A stretch of 64,000 bases of DNA, from contig CAJNCA010000002.1 of assembly GCA_905221145.1 (NCBI GenBank), positions 1 to 64,000 of the forward strand, written 5' to 3'. Positions 17,556 through 27,627 of this stretch are shown one piece after another. The notes under the pieces are model-generated. The model was not told the DNA's origin. It saw nothing but the letters and a program-made list of their open reading frames with translations, and made no database searches. Both the position numbers and the translations under genes were made by a program. The DNA comes from a bacterium. GTDB lineage: Bacteria > Bacillota > Bacilli > Lactobacillales > Streptococcaceae. Positions within the stretch are counted from its first letter, which is position 1, and each line of letters begins with the position of its first letter.

Positions 17556-18149
17556 ATGGAGAAATTTACAGTTTATACAGGAACGACCGTTCCTCTCATG
17601 AATGATAACATCGACACTGACCAAATCCTACCCAAGCAGTTTCTAAAGTTGATTGATAAGAAAGGCTTTGGTAAGTACCTCATGTATGCTTGGCGTTATC
17701 TAGATGACAAGTATACTGAGGATCCAGACTTTGTCTTTAACCGACCTGAGTACCGAAAAGCCAGTATTCTCATCTCAGGGGATAACTTTGGCGCAGGGTC
17801 TTCGAGGGAACACGCAGCTTGGGCTCTAGCGGACTACGGTTTTAAGGTCGTGATTGCAGGATCTTTCGGGGATATTCATTACAATAATGAACTCAATAAT
17901 GGCATGTTGCCAATTGTTCAGCCCAGAGAGGTTAGAGAAAAGCTAGCCCAGCTCAAACCAACCGATCAGGTAACTGTGGACTTGGAACAACAGAAAATCA
18001 TCTCACCAGTTGGAGAATTCACTTTCGAAATAGATAGCGAATGGAAACACAAACTCTTAAATGGTTTGGATGATATCGGTATTACTTTGCAGTATGAAGA
18101 CTTGATTGCTGCTTATGAAAAACAACGACCAGCCTACTGGCAGGACTAG
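17556..18149 (+). CDS. leuD: 3-isopropylmalate dehydratase, small subunit
   Basis: The 197-residue swivel-domain partner of Leu[15 protein letters not shown] (about 15-28) and [17 protein letters not shown] (about 76-92) are the family's substrate-binding segments. It starts at ATG 17556 behind AAGGAGA. The Sua5-like gene follows 25 nt after its stop. Confidence 0.95.
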   Translation: MEKFTVYTGTTVPLMNDNIDTDQILPKQFLKLIDKKGFGKYLMYAWRYLDDKYTEDPDFVFNRPEYRKASILISGDNFGAGSSREHAAWALADYGFKVVIAGSFGDIHYNNELNNGMLPIVQPREVREKLAQLKPTDQVTVDLEQQKIISPVGEFTFEIDSEWKHKLLNGLDDIGITLQYEDLIAAYEKQRPAYWQD

Positions 18150-18174
18150 AAAAAATAGAAAAGGAAATAGAACT

Positions 18175-18954
18175 ATGACAAAACACATTCAATGGAACGG
18201 AACACTTTCACAAGAAGGCTATGACATTTTAAAAGGTGAGGGCGGATGTATTGTTTGCCCTACTAAAGTCGGTTACATTATCATGACTAGTGACAAGGCA
18301 GGACTTGAGCGCAAGTTCGCAGCCAAAGAACGTAACCGTAACAAGCCAGGTGTTGTACTTTGTGGTAGCATGGATGAACTTCGCGCTTTAGCACAACTCA
18401 ACCCAGAAATTGAAGCCTTCTACCAAAAACATTGGGACGAAGACATTCTTCTTGGTTGTATCCTTCCTTGGAAACCAGAAGCATTTGAAAAACTCAAAGC
18501 ATACGGAGATGGCCGTGAAGAACTTATGACTGACGTGCGTGGTACTAGCTGCTTTGTTATCAAATTCGGGAAAGCTGGAGAACAATTAGCTGCTAAACTT
18601 TGGGAAGAAGGTAAAATGGTTTATGCTTCATCTGCAAACCCATCTGGAAAAGGAAACCGCGGTAAGGTGGAAGGTATTGGAGAACGTATCGAAGGAGCAG
18701 TGGACCTTGTCATCGAAGCAGACGACTATGTGGCTTCCATCCAACCTGACAAAACGATTGAAACTCGCTACGAGCAAGGTGTGATGGTGTCTATGGTCGA
18801 TAAGGACGGCAAACTTATCCCAGAACAAGGAGGAGCACGTTCAACTTCACCAGCCCCAGTTGTGATCCGTAAAGGACTTGACATTGATAAAATCATGATG
18901 CACCTGTCAGATACCTTTAACTCATGGGACTACCGTCAGGGAGAGTATTATTAG
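18175..18954 (+). CDS. Sua5/YrdC/YciO-family protein
   Basis: A 259-residue protein with the YrdC-fold landmarks CIVCPTKVGYIIMTSD near residue 23 and, after residue 150, YASSANPSGKGN. YrdC/Sua5 enzymes make threonylcarbamoyl-AMP for the t6A modification of tRNA. This protein diverges from the canonical KxR/SxN pattern, so YciO-like RNA binding is equally possible. I chose ATG 18175 with AAAGGAA upstream; the frame is open further but would overlap leuD. It is followed by a terminator and may be read from the leu operon. Confidence 0.72.
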   Translation: MTKHIQWNGTLSQEGYDILKGEGGCIVCPTKVGYIIMTSDKAGLERKFAAKERNRNKPGVVLCGSMDELRALAQLNPEIEAFYQKHWDEDILLGCILPWKPEAFEKLKAYGDGREELMTDVRGTSCFVIKFGKAGEQLAAKLWEEGKMVYASSANPSGKGNRGKVEGIGERIEGAVDLVIEADDYVASIQPDKTIETRYEQGVMVSMVDKDGKLIPEQGGARSTSPAPVVIRKGLDIDKIMMHLSDTFNSWDYRQGEYY

Positions 18955-18965
18955 GATAGATAGGA

Positions 18966-18997
18966 AGAGGAGAGAAAATGATTTCTCCTCTTTTTTT
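18966..18997 (+). terminator. Terminator of the leu operon and Sua5-like gene
   Basis: AGAGGAGA (18966-18973) pairs with TCTCCTCT (18984-18991), followed by seven T. Confidence 0.85.
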
Positions 18998-19047
18998 GTT
19001 ATTTACGCAATAAAATCCGAACAATATATTTTAATTTATAAAATTAT

Positions 19048-19076
19048 TTGACAAAAACTGTACTTTAGTTTATAAT
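19048..19076 (+). promoter_or_regulatory. Promoter of guaC
   Basis: TTGACA (19048-19053), 17 nt, TATAAT (19071-19076): a consensus promoter. Transcription should begin near 19083 and give a leader of about 72 nt. Confidence 0.88.
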
Positions 19077-19082
19077 GAATTA

Positions 19083-19154
19083 AGGAAACGTCGGAAAAAG
19101 GCGTAGTGATGCGAGAGCATAGGTAGGTCATTACAAAAGAAACGAGACATCGAT
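19083..19154 (+). promoter_or_regulatory. Structured 5' leader of guaC, candidate regulatory RNA
   Basis: Two stems can be drawn. ACGTC (19088-19092) pairs with GGCGT (19100-19104). GTAGTGA (19103-19109) pairs with TCATTAC (19128-19134) and encloses a TGC-GAGA-GCA tetraloop hairpin (19110-19119) and an unpaired TAGGTAGG. The stems share two nucleotides, so they may compete. No purine riboswitch core is visible. The guaC ribosome binding site is weak, which makes translational control plausible. Unknown class. Confidence 0.5.
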
Positions 19155-20141
19155 ATGTTAAATGAATTTCCAATTTTTGATTACGAAGATATTCAATTGA
19201 TTCCAAATAAATGTGTGATTAAAAGCCGTGCAGAAGCGGATACAAGTGTCACTCTAGGAAATCACACCTTCAAACTACCTGTTGTGCCAGCTAATATGCA
19301 GACGATTTTGGATGAAAGTGTAGCAGAGCAACTGGCTAAAGGTGGTTACTTCTACATTATGCACCGTTTTGATGAAGCAGGACGCATTCCTTTTATCAAA
19401 CGCATGCATAATCAAGGGCTCATTGCTTCTATCTCTGTTGGTGTTAAGGACTATGAGTATGATTTTGTTAGTCAACTCAAAGCTGATGCTCCTGAGTACA
19501 TTACGATTGACATCGCTCATGGTCATGCAGATAGTGTGATTTCTATGATTCAACATATCAAGAAAGAATTGCCAGATACTTTTGTTATTGCTGGAAATGT
19601 AGGAACACCAGAAGCTGTACGTGAATTGGAAAATGCTGGTGCGGATGCGACTAAGGTTGGAATCGGTCCTGGTAAGGTTTGTATCACCAAGGTCAAGACT
19701 GGTTTTGGTACAGGTGGTTGGCAGTTGGCTGCTCTCCGTTGGTGTGCTAAGGCTGCACGTAAACCGATTATCGCTGATGGTGGAATTCGTACTCATGGTG
19801 ATATTGCCAAGTCTATTCGTTTCGGTGCCAGCATGGTCATGATTGGTTCCCTCTTTGCAGGACACATCGAAAGTCCGGGGAAAACCATTGAAGTTGATGG
19901 TGAACAGTTCAAAGAGTACTATGGTTCAGCTTCACAATATCAAAAAGGTGCATACAAAAACGTGGAGGGCAAACGAATCTTGCTTCCTGCCAAAGGTCAT
20001 TTACAAGACACTTTAACTGAGATGGAACAAGACCTTCAAAGTGCTATTTCCTATGCAGGTGGACGTCAGGTTGCTGACCTTAAACACGTTGATTATGTGA
20101 TCGTGAAAAATTCTATCTGGAATGGGGATGCTTCCCACTAA
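19155..20141 (+). CDS. guaC: GMP reductase
   Basis: Converts GMP to IMP with NADPH, balancing guanine and adenine nucleotide pools. The 328-residue TIM barrel has the GuaC/IMPDH signature [21 protein letters not shown] with the active-site cysteine, then [19 protein letters not shown]. It lacks the CBS domains of IMP dehydrogenase. The ATG at 19155 has only a poor ribosome binding site and lies behind the structured leader. Transcribed alone. Confidence 0.94.
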   Translation: MLNEFPIFDYEDIQLIPNKCVIKSRAEADTSVTLGNHTFKLPVVPANMQTILDESVAEQLAKGGYFYIMHRFDEAGRIPFIKRMHNQGLIASISVGVKDYEYDFVSQLKADAPEYITIDIAHGHADSVISMIQHIKKELPDTFVIAGNVGTPEAVRELENAGADATKVGIGPGKVCITKVKTGFGTGGWQLAALRWCAKAARKPIIADGGIRTHGDIAKSIRFGASMVMIGSLFAGHIESPGKTIEVDGEQFKEYYGSASQYQKGAYKNVEGKRILLPAKGHLQDTLTEMEQDLQSAISYAGGRQVADLKHVDYVIVKNSIWNGDASH

Positions 20142-20167
20142 GACGGGCTATATGGCCAGAAAAAAAC

Positions 20168-20196
20168 TTGTTATTAGAGCAAATTTCTGTTATAAT
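20168..20196 (+). promoter_or_regulatory. Promoter of tRNA-Arg(CCG)
   Basis: TTGTTA (20168-20173), 17 nt, TATAAT (20191-20196), 12 nt before the tRNA 5' end. Confidence 0.75.
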
Positions 20197-20207
20197 AAAA
20201 CAAGTTT

Positions 20208-20279
20208 CCACCCTTAGTGTAATGGATATCACGTAAGATTCCGGTTCTTGAGATGGGGGTTCGATTCCCTCAGGGTGGA
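20208..20279 (+). tRNA. tRNA-Arg (anticodon CCG)
   Basis: A complete cloverleaf can be drawn. The acceptor CCACCCT (20208-20214) pairs with AGGGTGG (20272-20278), discriminator A at 20279. The anticodon stem TAAGA/TCTTG closes the seven-base loop TTCCGGT with anticodon CCG. The T arm is GGGGG-TTCGATT-CCCTC. It reads the arginine codon CGG. The 3' CCA is not encoded. Confidence 0.95.
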
Positions 20280-20291
20280 TGTAAACATCCT

Positions 20292-20317
20292 AAAAAGCCT
20301 TTAAATAGGGCTTTTTT
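20292..20317 (+). terminator. Terminator after tRNA-Arg
   Basis: AAAAAGCC pairs with GGGCTTTTTT across a short A/T loop, 12 nt after the tRNA. From here to rnc (about 145 bp) I see only the rnc promoter: TATAAT at 20423-20428 with GTGACT 17 nt upstream. Confidence 0.8.
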
Positions 20318-20462
20318 CTTTACACTGTCTCAAATTTGACTCTAAAACTAAAAAGCTCATTCCAAAGAATGCCCAAATCCTCTCCAGTCCCGTTTTAAAG
20401 TGACTCAGGGGGCTTTTTTTGATATAATAAAAAGGACTGTTATCAGTTAGAAAGAGGTTGGT

Positions 20463-21161
20463 ATGAAAGAATTACAAACTGTACTAAAGAATCATTTTGC
20501 AATCGAATTTGCAGACAAAAAGTTACTGGAAACTGCCTTTACTCATACGAGTTATGCCAATGAGCACCGCCTCTTAAAAATTTCACACAATGAACGCTTG
20601 GAATTTTTAGGAGACGCTGTTCTACAGTTATTGATTTCAGAATATCTGTATAAAAAATATCCTAAAAAGCCTGAAGGCGACTTGTCTAAACTCCGTGCCA
20701 TGATTGTCCGTGAGGAGAGTTTGGCTGGCTTTGCGCGTGATTGTCAGTTTGACCAGTTTATAAAACTTGGTAAGGGGGAAGAAAAATCTGGTGGTCGTAA
20801 TCGGGACACCATTCTTGGTGATGCCTTTGAGGCCTTTCTCGGTGCCCTCCTTTTGGACAAGGATGTTGCCAAGGTCAAGGAATTTATCTATCAAGTCATG
20901 ATTCCTAAGGTTGAAGCAGGCGAATTTGAGATGATTACAGACTACAAAACCCATCTCCAAGAGTTACTTCAGGTCAATGGAGATGTGGCTATTCGTTATC
21001 AGGTGATTTCTGAAACAGGTCCTGCCCATGATAAGGTCTTTGATGTAGAAGTTCTTGTTGAAGGCAAGAGCATTGGTCAAGGTCAAGGTCGTTCTAAGAA
21101 ATTAGCAGAGCAGGAAGCTGCTAAAAATGCCGTTGAGAAAGGGCTGGATTCATGTATTTAA
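20463..21161 (+). CDS. rnc: Ribonuclease III
   Basis: Cleaves double-stranded RNA in rRNA maturation and mRNA decay. The 232-residue protein has the catalytic RNase III signature [13 protein letters not shown] (42-54), the second acidic site around [13 protein letters not shown], and a C-terminal double-stranded RNA binding domain (about 155-228). It starts at ATG 20463 behind GAGGTT and overlaps smc by 10 nt. First gene of rnc-smc-HAD-HAD-ftsY. Confidence 0.95.
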   Translation: MKELQTVLKNHFAIEFADKKLLETAFTHTSYANEHRLLKISHNERLEFLGDAVLQLLISEYLYKKYPKKPEGDLSKLRAMIVREESLAGFARDCQFDQFIKLGKGEEKSGGRNRDTILGDAFEAFLGALLLDKDVAKVKEFIYQVMIPKVEAGEFEMITDYKTHLQELLQVNGDVAIRYQVISETGPAHDKVFDVEVLVEGKSIGQGQGRSKKLAEQEAAKNAVEKGLDSCI

Positions 21162-24100
21162 AGGAAATCGAAATTCAGGGATTCAAGTCTTTTGCTGACA
21201 AGACTAAGGTTGTCTTTGACCAAGGTGTGACGGCAGTTGTTGGACCCAATGGATCTGGAAAGTCCAATATTACAGAAAGTCTTCGTTGGGCCTTGGGGGA
21301 GTCTAGTGTCAAGAGTCTCCGTGGCGGCAAGATGCCTGATGTCATTTTTGCTGGAACTGAAAGTCGCAAACCGCTCAATTATGCTTCTGTAGTTGTAACT
21401 CTGGATAATAATGATGGATTTATCAAGGATGCAGGTAAAGAAATTAGAGTAGAACGCCATATCTATCGTAGTGGGGATAGTGAATACAAGATTGATGGCA
21501 AGAAAGTTCGTCTTCGTGATATTCATGATCTTTTCTTAGACACCGGATTGGGACGAGATTCCTTCTCCATCATTTCCCAAGGGAAGGTTGAGGAGATTTT
21601 CAACTCCAAGCCTGAAGAACGCCGAGCTATTTTTGAAGAAGCTGCAGGAGTTTTGAAATACAAGACTCGTAGAAAAGAAACAGAGAGTAAACTACAGCAA
21701 ACTCAGGACAATCTAGATCGTTTAGAGGACATTATCTACGAGTTGGATAATCAAATCAAGCCTCTTGAGAAACAAGCTGAGAATGCCCGTAAGTTTCTAG
21801 ACTTGGATGGTCAACGTAAGGCCATTTATTTAGATGTTTTGGTTGCTCAAATCAAGGAAAATAAGGCTGAACTAGAGTCAACAGAAGAAGAGTTAGCACA
21901 GGTTCAGGAACTCTTGACTAGTTATTACCAAAAGTGTGAAAAATTAGAAGAAGAAAATCAGAATCTTAAGAAGCAACGCCAAGATTTACAGGCTGAAATG
22001 GCCAAAGACCAAGGCAGTTTGATGGACTTGACCAGTCTGATTAGTGACTTAGAGAGAAAATTAGCCCTATCGAAACTGGAGTCCGAGCAAGTAGCCCTAA
22101 ATCAACAGGAAGCACAAGCACGTTTGGCTGCTTTAGAGGATAAGAGGAATTCACTCAGCAAAGAAAAATCTGATAAAGAAAGCTCTTTAGCCCTCTTAGA
22201 AGAAAATCTAGTCCAAAATAATCAAAAACTCAATCGATTAGAGGCTGAATTACTGGCTTTTTCAGATGATCCTGATCAGATGATTGAGCTCTTGCGTGAA
22301 CGCTTTGTCGCTCTTTTACAAGAAGAAGCGGATGTCTCAAACCAGCTGACCCGTATTGAGAATGAGTTGGAAAACAGTCGTCAGCTTTCTCAAAAACAAG
22401 CAGAACAACTAGAAAAGCTGAAAGAACAGCTGGCTACAGCTAAAGAGAAGGCTAGTCAGCAAAAAGAAGAACTTGAAACTGCCAAGGAGAAGGTTCAGAA
22501 ATTATTGGCCGACTACCAAATCTGTGCCAAGGAGCAAGAGGAACAGAAAACTTCCTATCAAGCTCAACAAAGTCAACTCTTTGACCGTCTAGATAGTCTC
22601 AAAAACAAGCAGGCTAGAGCCCAAAGTTTGGAAAATATTCTGAGAAATCATAGCAACTTTTATGCAGGTGTCAAGAGTGTTCTCCAAGAAAAAGACCGCC
22701 TTGGTGGGATTATTGGAGCAGTTAGTGAGCACCTGGCCTTTGATGTGCATTATCAAACTGCTCTAGAGATTGCGCTAGGAGCCAGCAGTCAGCATATCAT
22801 CGTAGAAGATGAAGAGGCGGCAACCAAGGCGATTGATTTCCTCAAACGAAATAGAGCTGGTCGTGCAACCTTCCTTCCTTTAACGACTATCAAGGCGCGT
22901 ACGATTTCTAGTCAGAATCAAGATGCTATCGCTGCAAGTCCAGGATTTCTGGGTATGGCAGATGAGCTGGTTACTTTCGATACTAGACTGGAAGCTATTT
23001 TCAAGAACTTGCTAGCTACGACGGCTATTTTTGACACCGTGGAGTATGCGCGTGAAGCTGCTCGACAAGTTCGTTATCAGGTTCGCATGGTGACATTGGA
23101 TGGGACAGAGCTGCGTACAGGTGGTTCCTATGCAGGTGGAGCCAATCGTCAGAATAATAGCATTTTCATCAAGCCAGAACTGGAACAATTACAAAAAGAA
23201 ATTGCTGAAGAAGAAGCAAGCTTGCGTACAGATGAAGCGAGCTTGAAGAACTTGCAAGATGAGATGGTTTCATTGACAGAAAGATTAGAAGCCATCAAAT
23301 CTCAGGGAGAGCAAGCTCGTATCCAGGAGCAGGGCTTGTCCCTCGCTTATCAGCAGACCAGTCAGCAAGTTGAAGAACTGGAAACTCTTTGGAAACTCCA
23401 AGAAGAGGAATTAAATCGTCTTTCTGAGGGTGATTGGCAAGAGGATAAGGAAAAATGCCAAGAGCGCCTTACTACTATCGCCAGTGACAAGCAAAATCTG
23501 GAAGCTGAGATTGAAGAGATTAAGTCTAACAAAAACGCCATCCAAGAACGCTATCAAAACTTGCAGGAAGACGTAGCGCAAGCACGCCTACTTAAGACTG
23601 AACTGCAAGGACAAAAACGTTATGAAGTGGCTGATATTGAGCGTTTAGGCAAGGAATTGGATAATTTAGATATCGAACAAGAGGAAATCCAGCGCCTCCT
23701 TCAAGAAAAGGTTGATAATCTTGAGAAGGTTGATACAGAGCTTCTAGCCCAACAGGCTGATGAAGCCAAAACTCAGAAAACAAATCTCCAACAAGGTTTG
23801 ATTCGTAAGCAGTTTGAGTTGGATGATATAGAAGGTCAGCTGGATGATATTGCCAGTCATTTGGATCAGGCCCGCCAGCAGAATGAGGAGTGGATTCGCA
23901 AGCAAACACGTGCTGAAGCCAAGAAAGAAAAGGTCGGCGAGCGCTTGCGCCATCTACAAAGTCAATTAACAGACCAGTACCAGATTAGCTATACTGAAGC
24001 TCTAGAAAAGGCACATGAACTTGAAAACCTCAATCTGGCGGAGCAAGAGGTTAAGGATTTGGAGAAGGCTATTCGCTCACTGGGTCCTGTCAATTTAGAC

Positions 24101-24691
24101 GCTATTGAACAGTATGAAGAAGTCCACAGCCGTCTGGATTTCCTAAATAGCCAGCGAGATGATATTTTGTCTGCGAAAAATCTGCTTCTTGAGACCATCA
24201 CAGAGATGAATGATGAGGTCAAGGAACGCTTTAAATCAACCTTTGAGGCTATTCGTGAGTCCTTTAAAGTGACCTTCAAGCAGATGTTTGGCGGAGGTCA
24301 AGCAGACTTGATTTTGACTGAGGGAGACCTGCTGACAGCTGGGGTTGAGATTTCTGTTCAACCACCAGGCAAGAAAATCCAGTCTCTCAATCTCATGAGT
24401 GGTGGTGAAAAAGCCTTATCAGCTCTTGCTTTGCTTTTCTCTATTATTCGTGTCAAGACTATCCCGTTTGTTATCTTGGATGAGGTAGAGGCTGCGCTAG
24501 ACGAAGCAAATGTCAAACGTTTTGGGGATTACCTCAACCGCTTTGATAAGGACAGCCAGTTTATCGTCGTAACCCACCGTAAGGGAACCATGGCAGCGGC
24601 TGATTCCATCTATGGAGTGACCATGCAGGAATCAGGTGTTTCGAAGATTGTTTCGGTTAAGTTAAAAGATTTAGAAAGTATTGAAGGATGA
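21152..24691 (+). CDS. smc: Chromosome condensation protein SMC
   Basis: ATPase of the bacterial condensin that organises and segregates the chromosome. The 1179-residue protein has Walker [10 protein letters not shown] (31-39), two long coiled coils flanking a hinge (about 510-640) and a C-terminal ATPase half with [14 protein letters not shown] and the Walker B segment [15 protein letters not shown]. It overlaps rnc and the following HAD gene, indicating a tightly coupled operon. Confidence 0.96.
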   Translation: MYLKEIEIQGFKSFADKTKVVFDQGVTAVVGPNGSGKSNITESLRWALGESSVKSLRGGKMPDVIFAGTESRKPLNYASVVVTLDNNDGFIKDAGKEIRVERHIYRSGDSEYKIDGKKVRLRDIHDLFLDTGLGRDSFSIISQGKVEEIFNSKPEERRAIFEEAAGVLKYKTRRKETESKLQQTQDNLDRLEDIIYELDNQIKPLEKQAENARKFLDLDGQRKAIYLDVLVAQIKENKAELESTEEELAQVQELLTSYYQKCEKLEEENQNLKKQRQDLQAEMAKDQGSLMDLTSLISDLERKLALSKLESEQVALNQQEAQARLAALEDKRNSLSKEKSDKESSLALLEENLVQNNQKLNRLEAELLAFSDDPDQMIELLRERFVALLQEEADVSNQLTRIENELENSRQLSQKQAEQLEKLKEQLATAKEKASQQKEELETAKEKVQKLLADYQICAKEQEEQKTSYQAQQSQLFDRLDSLKNKQARAQSLENILRNHSNFYAGVKSVLQEKDRLGGIIGAVSEHLAFDVHYQTALEIALGASSQHIIVEDEEAATKAIDFLKRNRAGRATFLPLTTIKARTISSQNQDAIAASPGFLGMADELVTFDTRLEAIFKNLLATTAIFDTVEYAREAARQVRYQVRMVTLDGTELRTGGSYAGGANRQNNSIFIKPELEQLQKEIAEEEASLRTDEASLKNLQDEMVSLTERLEAIKSQGEQARIQEQGLSLAYQQTSQQVEELETLWKLQEEELNRLSEGDWQEDKEKCQERLTTIASDKQNLEAEIEEIKSNKNAIQERYQNLQEDVAQARLLKTELQGQKRYEVADIERLGKELDNLDIEQEEIQRLLQEKVDNLEKVDTELLAQQADEAKTQKTNLQQGLIRKQFELDDIEGQLDDIASHLDQARQQNEEWIRKQTRAEAKKEKVGERLRHLQSQLTDQYQISYTEALEKAHELENLNLAEQEVKDLEKAIRSLGPVNLDAIEQYEEVHSRLDFLNSQRDDILSAKNLLLETITEMNDEVKERFKSTFEAIRESFKVTFKQMFGGGQADLILTEGDLLTAGVEISVQPPGKKIQSLNLMSGGEKALSALALLFSIIRVKTIPFVILDEVEAALDEANVKRFGDYLNRFDKDSQFIVVTHRKGTMAAADSIYGVTMQESGVSKIVSVKLKDLESIEG

Positions 24692-25482
24692 CAATTAAAC
24701 TAGTAGCAACGGATATGGACGGAACTTTCCTAGATGGGAATGGGCGCTTTGATATGGACCGCCTCAAGTCTCTTTTGACTTCCTACAAGGAAAAAGGGAT
24801 TTACTTTGCGGTAGCTTCGGGTCGGGGATTTCTGTCTCTAGAAAAATTATTTGCTGATGTTCGTGATGACATTATTTTCATCGCTGAAAATGGCAGTTTG
24901 GTAGAATATCAAGGTCAGGACTTGTATGAAGCGACCATGTCTCGTGAGTTTTATTTGACGACTTTTGAAAAACTGAAAACGTCACCTTATGTAGATATCA
25001 ATAAATTGCTATTGACGGGTAAGAAGGGCTCTTATGTGCTAGATACGGTTGATGAGACCTATTTGAAAGAGAGCCAACATTATAATGAAAATATTCAAAA
25101 AGTAGCGAGTTTAGAAGATATCACAGATGATATTTTCAAATTTACAACCAACTTCACAGAAGAAACGCTAGAAGCTGGAGAAGCTTGGGTAAATGAACAT
25201 GTTCCTGGTGTTAAGGCCATGACAACTGGCTTTGAATCCATTGATATTGTTCTGGACTATGTCGATAAGGGAGTGGCCATTGTTGAATTAGCTAAAAAAC
25301 TTGGTATCACAATGGATCAGGTTATGGCGTTTGGAGACAATCTAAATGACTTGCACATGATGCAGGTTGTCGGTCATCCTGTAGCTCCTGAAAATGCGCG
25401 ACCAGAAATTTTAGAATTAGCAGAGACTGTGATTGGTCACCATAAAGACCAGTCGGTTATAGCTTATATGGAGGGCTTATAA
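24688..25482 (+). CDS. Cof-type HAD phosphatase
   Basis: A 264-residue haloacid dehalogenase-superfamily hydrolase of the Cof type. Motif I is DMDGTFLDG (8-16), motif II lies in AVASGRG, and motifs III/IV end in AFGDNLNDLHMM. Such enzymes dephosphorylate small metabolites; the substrate cannot be told from sequence. It overlaps smc by 4 nt and the next HAD gene by 1 nt. The two HAD proteins are divergent paralogues. Confidence 0.88.
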   Translation: MTIKLVATDMDGTFLDGNGRFDMDRLKSLLTSYKEKGIYFAVASGRGFLSLEKLFADVRDDIIFIAENGSLVEYQGQDLYEATMSREFYLTTFEKLKTSPYVDINKLLLTGKKGSYVLDTVDETYLKESQHYNENIQKVASLEDITDDIFKFTTNFTEETLEAGEAWVNEHVPGVKAMTTGFESIDIVLDYVDKGVAIVELAKKLGITMDQVMAFGDNLNDLHMMQVVGHPVAPENARPEILELAETVIGHHKDQSVIAYMEGL

Positions 25483-26300
25483 TGGCAGATATAAAATTAA
25501 TCGCATTGGACTTGGATGGGACCTTGCTGACTACTGATAAAAGACTGACGGATCGTACCAAGGCAACCTTGAAAGCTGCGCGTGATCGTGGTATCAAGGT
25601 CGTATTGACAACTGGTCGTCCTTTAAAAGCGATGGATTTCTTCCTCCATGAGCTAGGGACTGACGGTCATGAAGATGAGTATACGATTACCTTTAATGGT
25701 GGGTTGGTTCAGAAAAATACAGGTGAAATCCTTGATAAAACAGTCTTTTCATATGATGATGTGGCACGCTTGTATGAGGAAACAGAGAAATTATCACTGC
25801 CTCTTGATGCCATCTCAGAAGGAACTGTTTATCAAATTCAATCAGACCAAGAAAGTCTTTATGCCAAATTTAATCCAGCTTTGACTTTTGTACCAGTGGA
25901 CTTTGAAGACTTGTCTAGTCAAATGACTTACAATAAATGCGTGACTGCCTTTGCTCAAGAACCCTTGGATGCAGCCATTCAGAAGATTTCTCCAGAATTG
26001 TTTGACCAATATGAAATCTTTAAATCACGTGAAATGTTGCTAGAGTGGTCACCAAAAAATGTTCATAAAGCAACAGGTTTGTCCAAACTAATCAGCCATC
26101 TGGGAATCGATCAAAGCCAAGTGATGGCCTGTGGTGATGAAGCCAATGACCTTTCTATGATTGAATGGGCAGGGCTCGGTGTTGCCATGCAAAATGCTGT
26201 TCCTGAAGTCAAGGCAGTCGCAAATGTGGTAACTCCAATGACCAATGATGAGGAAGCTGTTGCCTGGGCTATCGAAGAATATGTGCTAAAGGAGAACTAA
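25482..26300 (+). CDS. Cof-type HAD phosphatase (second copy)
   Basis: A 272-residue paralogue of the preceding gene. Motif I is DLDGTLLTTDKRL (9-21), motif II TTGRPL, and motif IV ACGDEANDLSMIEWAG. It is of the YidA/Cof group that hydrolyses sugar phosphates and similar compounds; the substrate is unknown. It starts at ATG 25482 in a TAATG junction with the previous gene, and ftsY begins 3 nt after its stop. Confidence 0.88.
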   Translation: MADIKLIALDLDGTLLTTDKRLTDRTKATLKAARDRGIKVVLTTGRPLKAMDFFLHELGTDGHEDEYTITFNGGLVQKNTGEILDKTVFSYDDVARLYEETEKLSLPLDAISEGTVYQIQSDQESLYAKFNPALTFVPVDFEDLSSQMTYNKCVTAFAQEPLDAAIQKISPELFDQYEIFKSREMLLEWSPKNVHKATGLSKLISHLGIDQSQVMACGDEANDLSMIEWAGLGVAMQNAVPEVKAVANVVTPMTNDEEAVAWAIEEYVLKEN

Positions 26301-26303
26301 GAT

Positions 26304-27581
26304 ATGGGATTATTTGACCGTCTATTCGGAAAAAAAGAAGAACCTAAAATCGAAGAAGTTGTAAAAGAAGCTCTGGAAAATCTTGATTTGTCTGAAGATA
26401 CTGAGACTACCCTTACAGAAACTGAGGAAGTTTCTCAAGAAGAAGCAGAGGTTGCTGAAGAAGCTGTGCTCCAAGAAGAGGAAATCCAAGACACAGTTGA
26501 AGAAAATTATGATTCAGAGCCAGCTGTAGAAGTTCAACAAGTAGAAGAATTACCAAACTCAGAAGGAGTCCCAGAGGAAGAGAATCCTGAACTTGAAGAA
26601 GCTGTAGAAGAAAATAATTCTGAAGTGCTTGAACCAGAAACTACTCAGGTAGAAGAAACTGTTCAGGAAAAATATGACCGTAGTCTTAAGAAAACTCGTA
26701 CAGGATTCGGTGCTCGCTTGAACGCCTTCTTTGCCAATTTCCGCTCTGTTGACGAAGAATTCTTCGAGGAACTGGAAGAACTACTGATCATGAGTGACGT
26801 TGGTGTCCAAGTCGCTTCTAACTTAACAGAGGAGCTACGCTACGAAGCCAAGCTCGAAAACGCCAAGAAACCTGACGCCCTTCGCCGTGTCATCATTGAG
26901 AAATTGGTTGAGCTTTATGAAAAGGATGGCAACTACGATGAAAGTATCCACTTCCAAGATGACTTGACAGTCATGCTCTTTGTAGGGGTCAATGGCGTTG
27001 GGAAAACAACTTCTATCGGAAAACTAGCCCACCGCTATAAACAAGCTGGTAAGAAGGTCATGCTAGTTGCAGCAGATACCTTCCGTGCAGGTGCAGTTGC
27101 TCAGTTAGCTGAATGGGGCCGTCGTGTGGGTGTTCCAGTAGTAACTGGACCTGAAAAAGCTGACCCAGCTAGTGTAGTCTTTGATGGTATGGAACGTGCA
27201 GTTGCTGAAGGTATCGATATTCTCATGATTGATACGGCTGGTCGTCTGCAAAACAAGGACAATCTCATGGCTGAGCTGGAAAAGATTGGTCGTATTATCA
27301 AACGTGTTGTCCCAGAAGCACCGCATGAAACCTTCTTAGCACTTGATGCATCAACTGGTCAAAATGCCCTGGTGCAGGCTAAAGAATTTTCGAAAATCAC
27401 ACCTTTAACGGGAATTGTTTTGACTAAGATTGATGGAACTGCTCGAGGTGGTGTTGTTTTAGCCATCCGTGAAGAACTCAATATTCCTGTAAAATTGATT
27501 GGTTTTGGTGAAAAAATCGATGATATTGGAGAGTTTAACTCAGAAAACTTTATGAAGGGTCTCTTAGAAGGCTTAATCTAA
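26304..27581 (+). CDS. ftsY: Signal recognition particle receptor FtsY
   Basis: GTPase receptor that brings ribosome-bound signal recognition particle to the membrane. The 425-residue protein has a long acidic N-terminal extension (about 15-120, rich in Glu), then the N and G domains: GVNGVGKTTSIGK near 228, DTFRAGAVAQL, DTAGRLQNK and TKIDGTARGG. The acidic region varies among streptococci and contributes to membrane association. Last gene of the rnc operon, followed by a shared terminator. Confidence 0.95.
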   Translation: MGLFDRLFGKKEEPKIEEVVKEALENLDLSEDTETTLTETEEVSQEEAEVAEEAVLQEEEIQDTVEENYDSEPAVEVQQVEELPNSEGVPEEENPELEEAVEENNSEVLEPETTQVEETVQEKYDRSLKKTRTGFGARLNAFFANFRSVDEEFFEELEELLIMSDVGVQVASNLTEELRYEAKLENAKKPDALRRVIIEKLVELYEKDGNYDESIHFQDDLTVMLFVGVNGVGKTTSIGKLAHRYKQAGKKVMLVAADTFRAGAVAQLAEWGRRVGVPVVTGPEKADPASVVFDGMERAVAEGIDILMIDTAGRLQNKDNLMAELEKIGRIIKRVVPEAPHETFLALDASTGQNALVQAKEFSKITPLTGIVLTKIDGTARGGVVLAIREELNIPVKLIGFGEKIDDIGEFNSENFMKGLLEGLI

Positions 27582-27590
27582 TCAGAAGCA

Positions 27591-27627
27591 AAAATCCTGC
27601 AAGGCACAAACTTGCAGGATTTTTTTT
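27591..27627. terminator. Bidirectional terminator between ftsY and zwf
   Basis: A perfect 14-bp stem (AAAAATCCTGCAAG with its complement) with T runs on both strands serves the converging ftsY and zwf genes. Confidence 0.9.

Noticed and set aside
19083..19154. guaC leader as a classical purine riboswitch
   Set aside because: The three-way junction core and conserved loop sequences of the purine class are absent.
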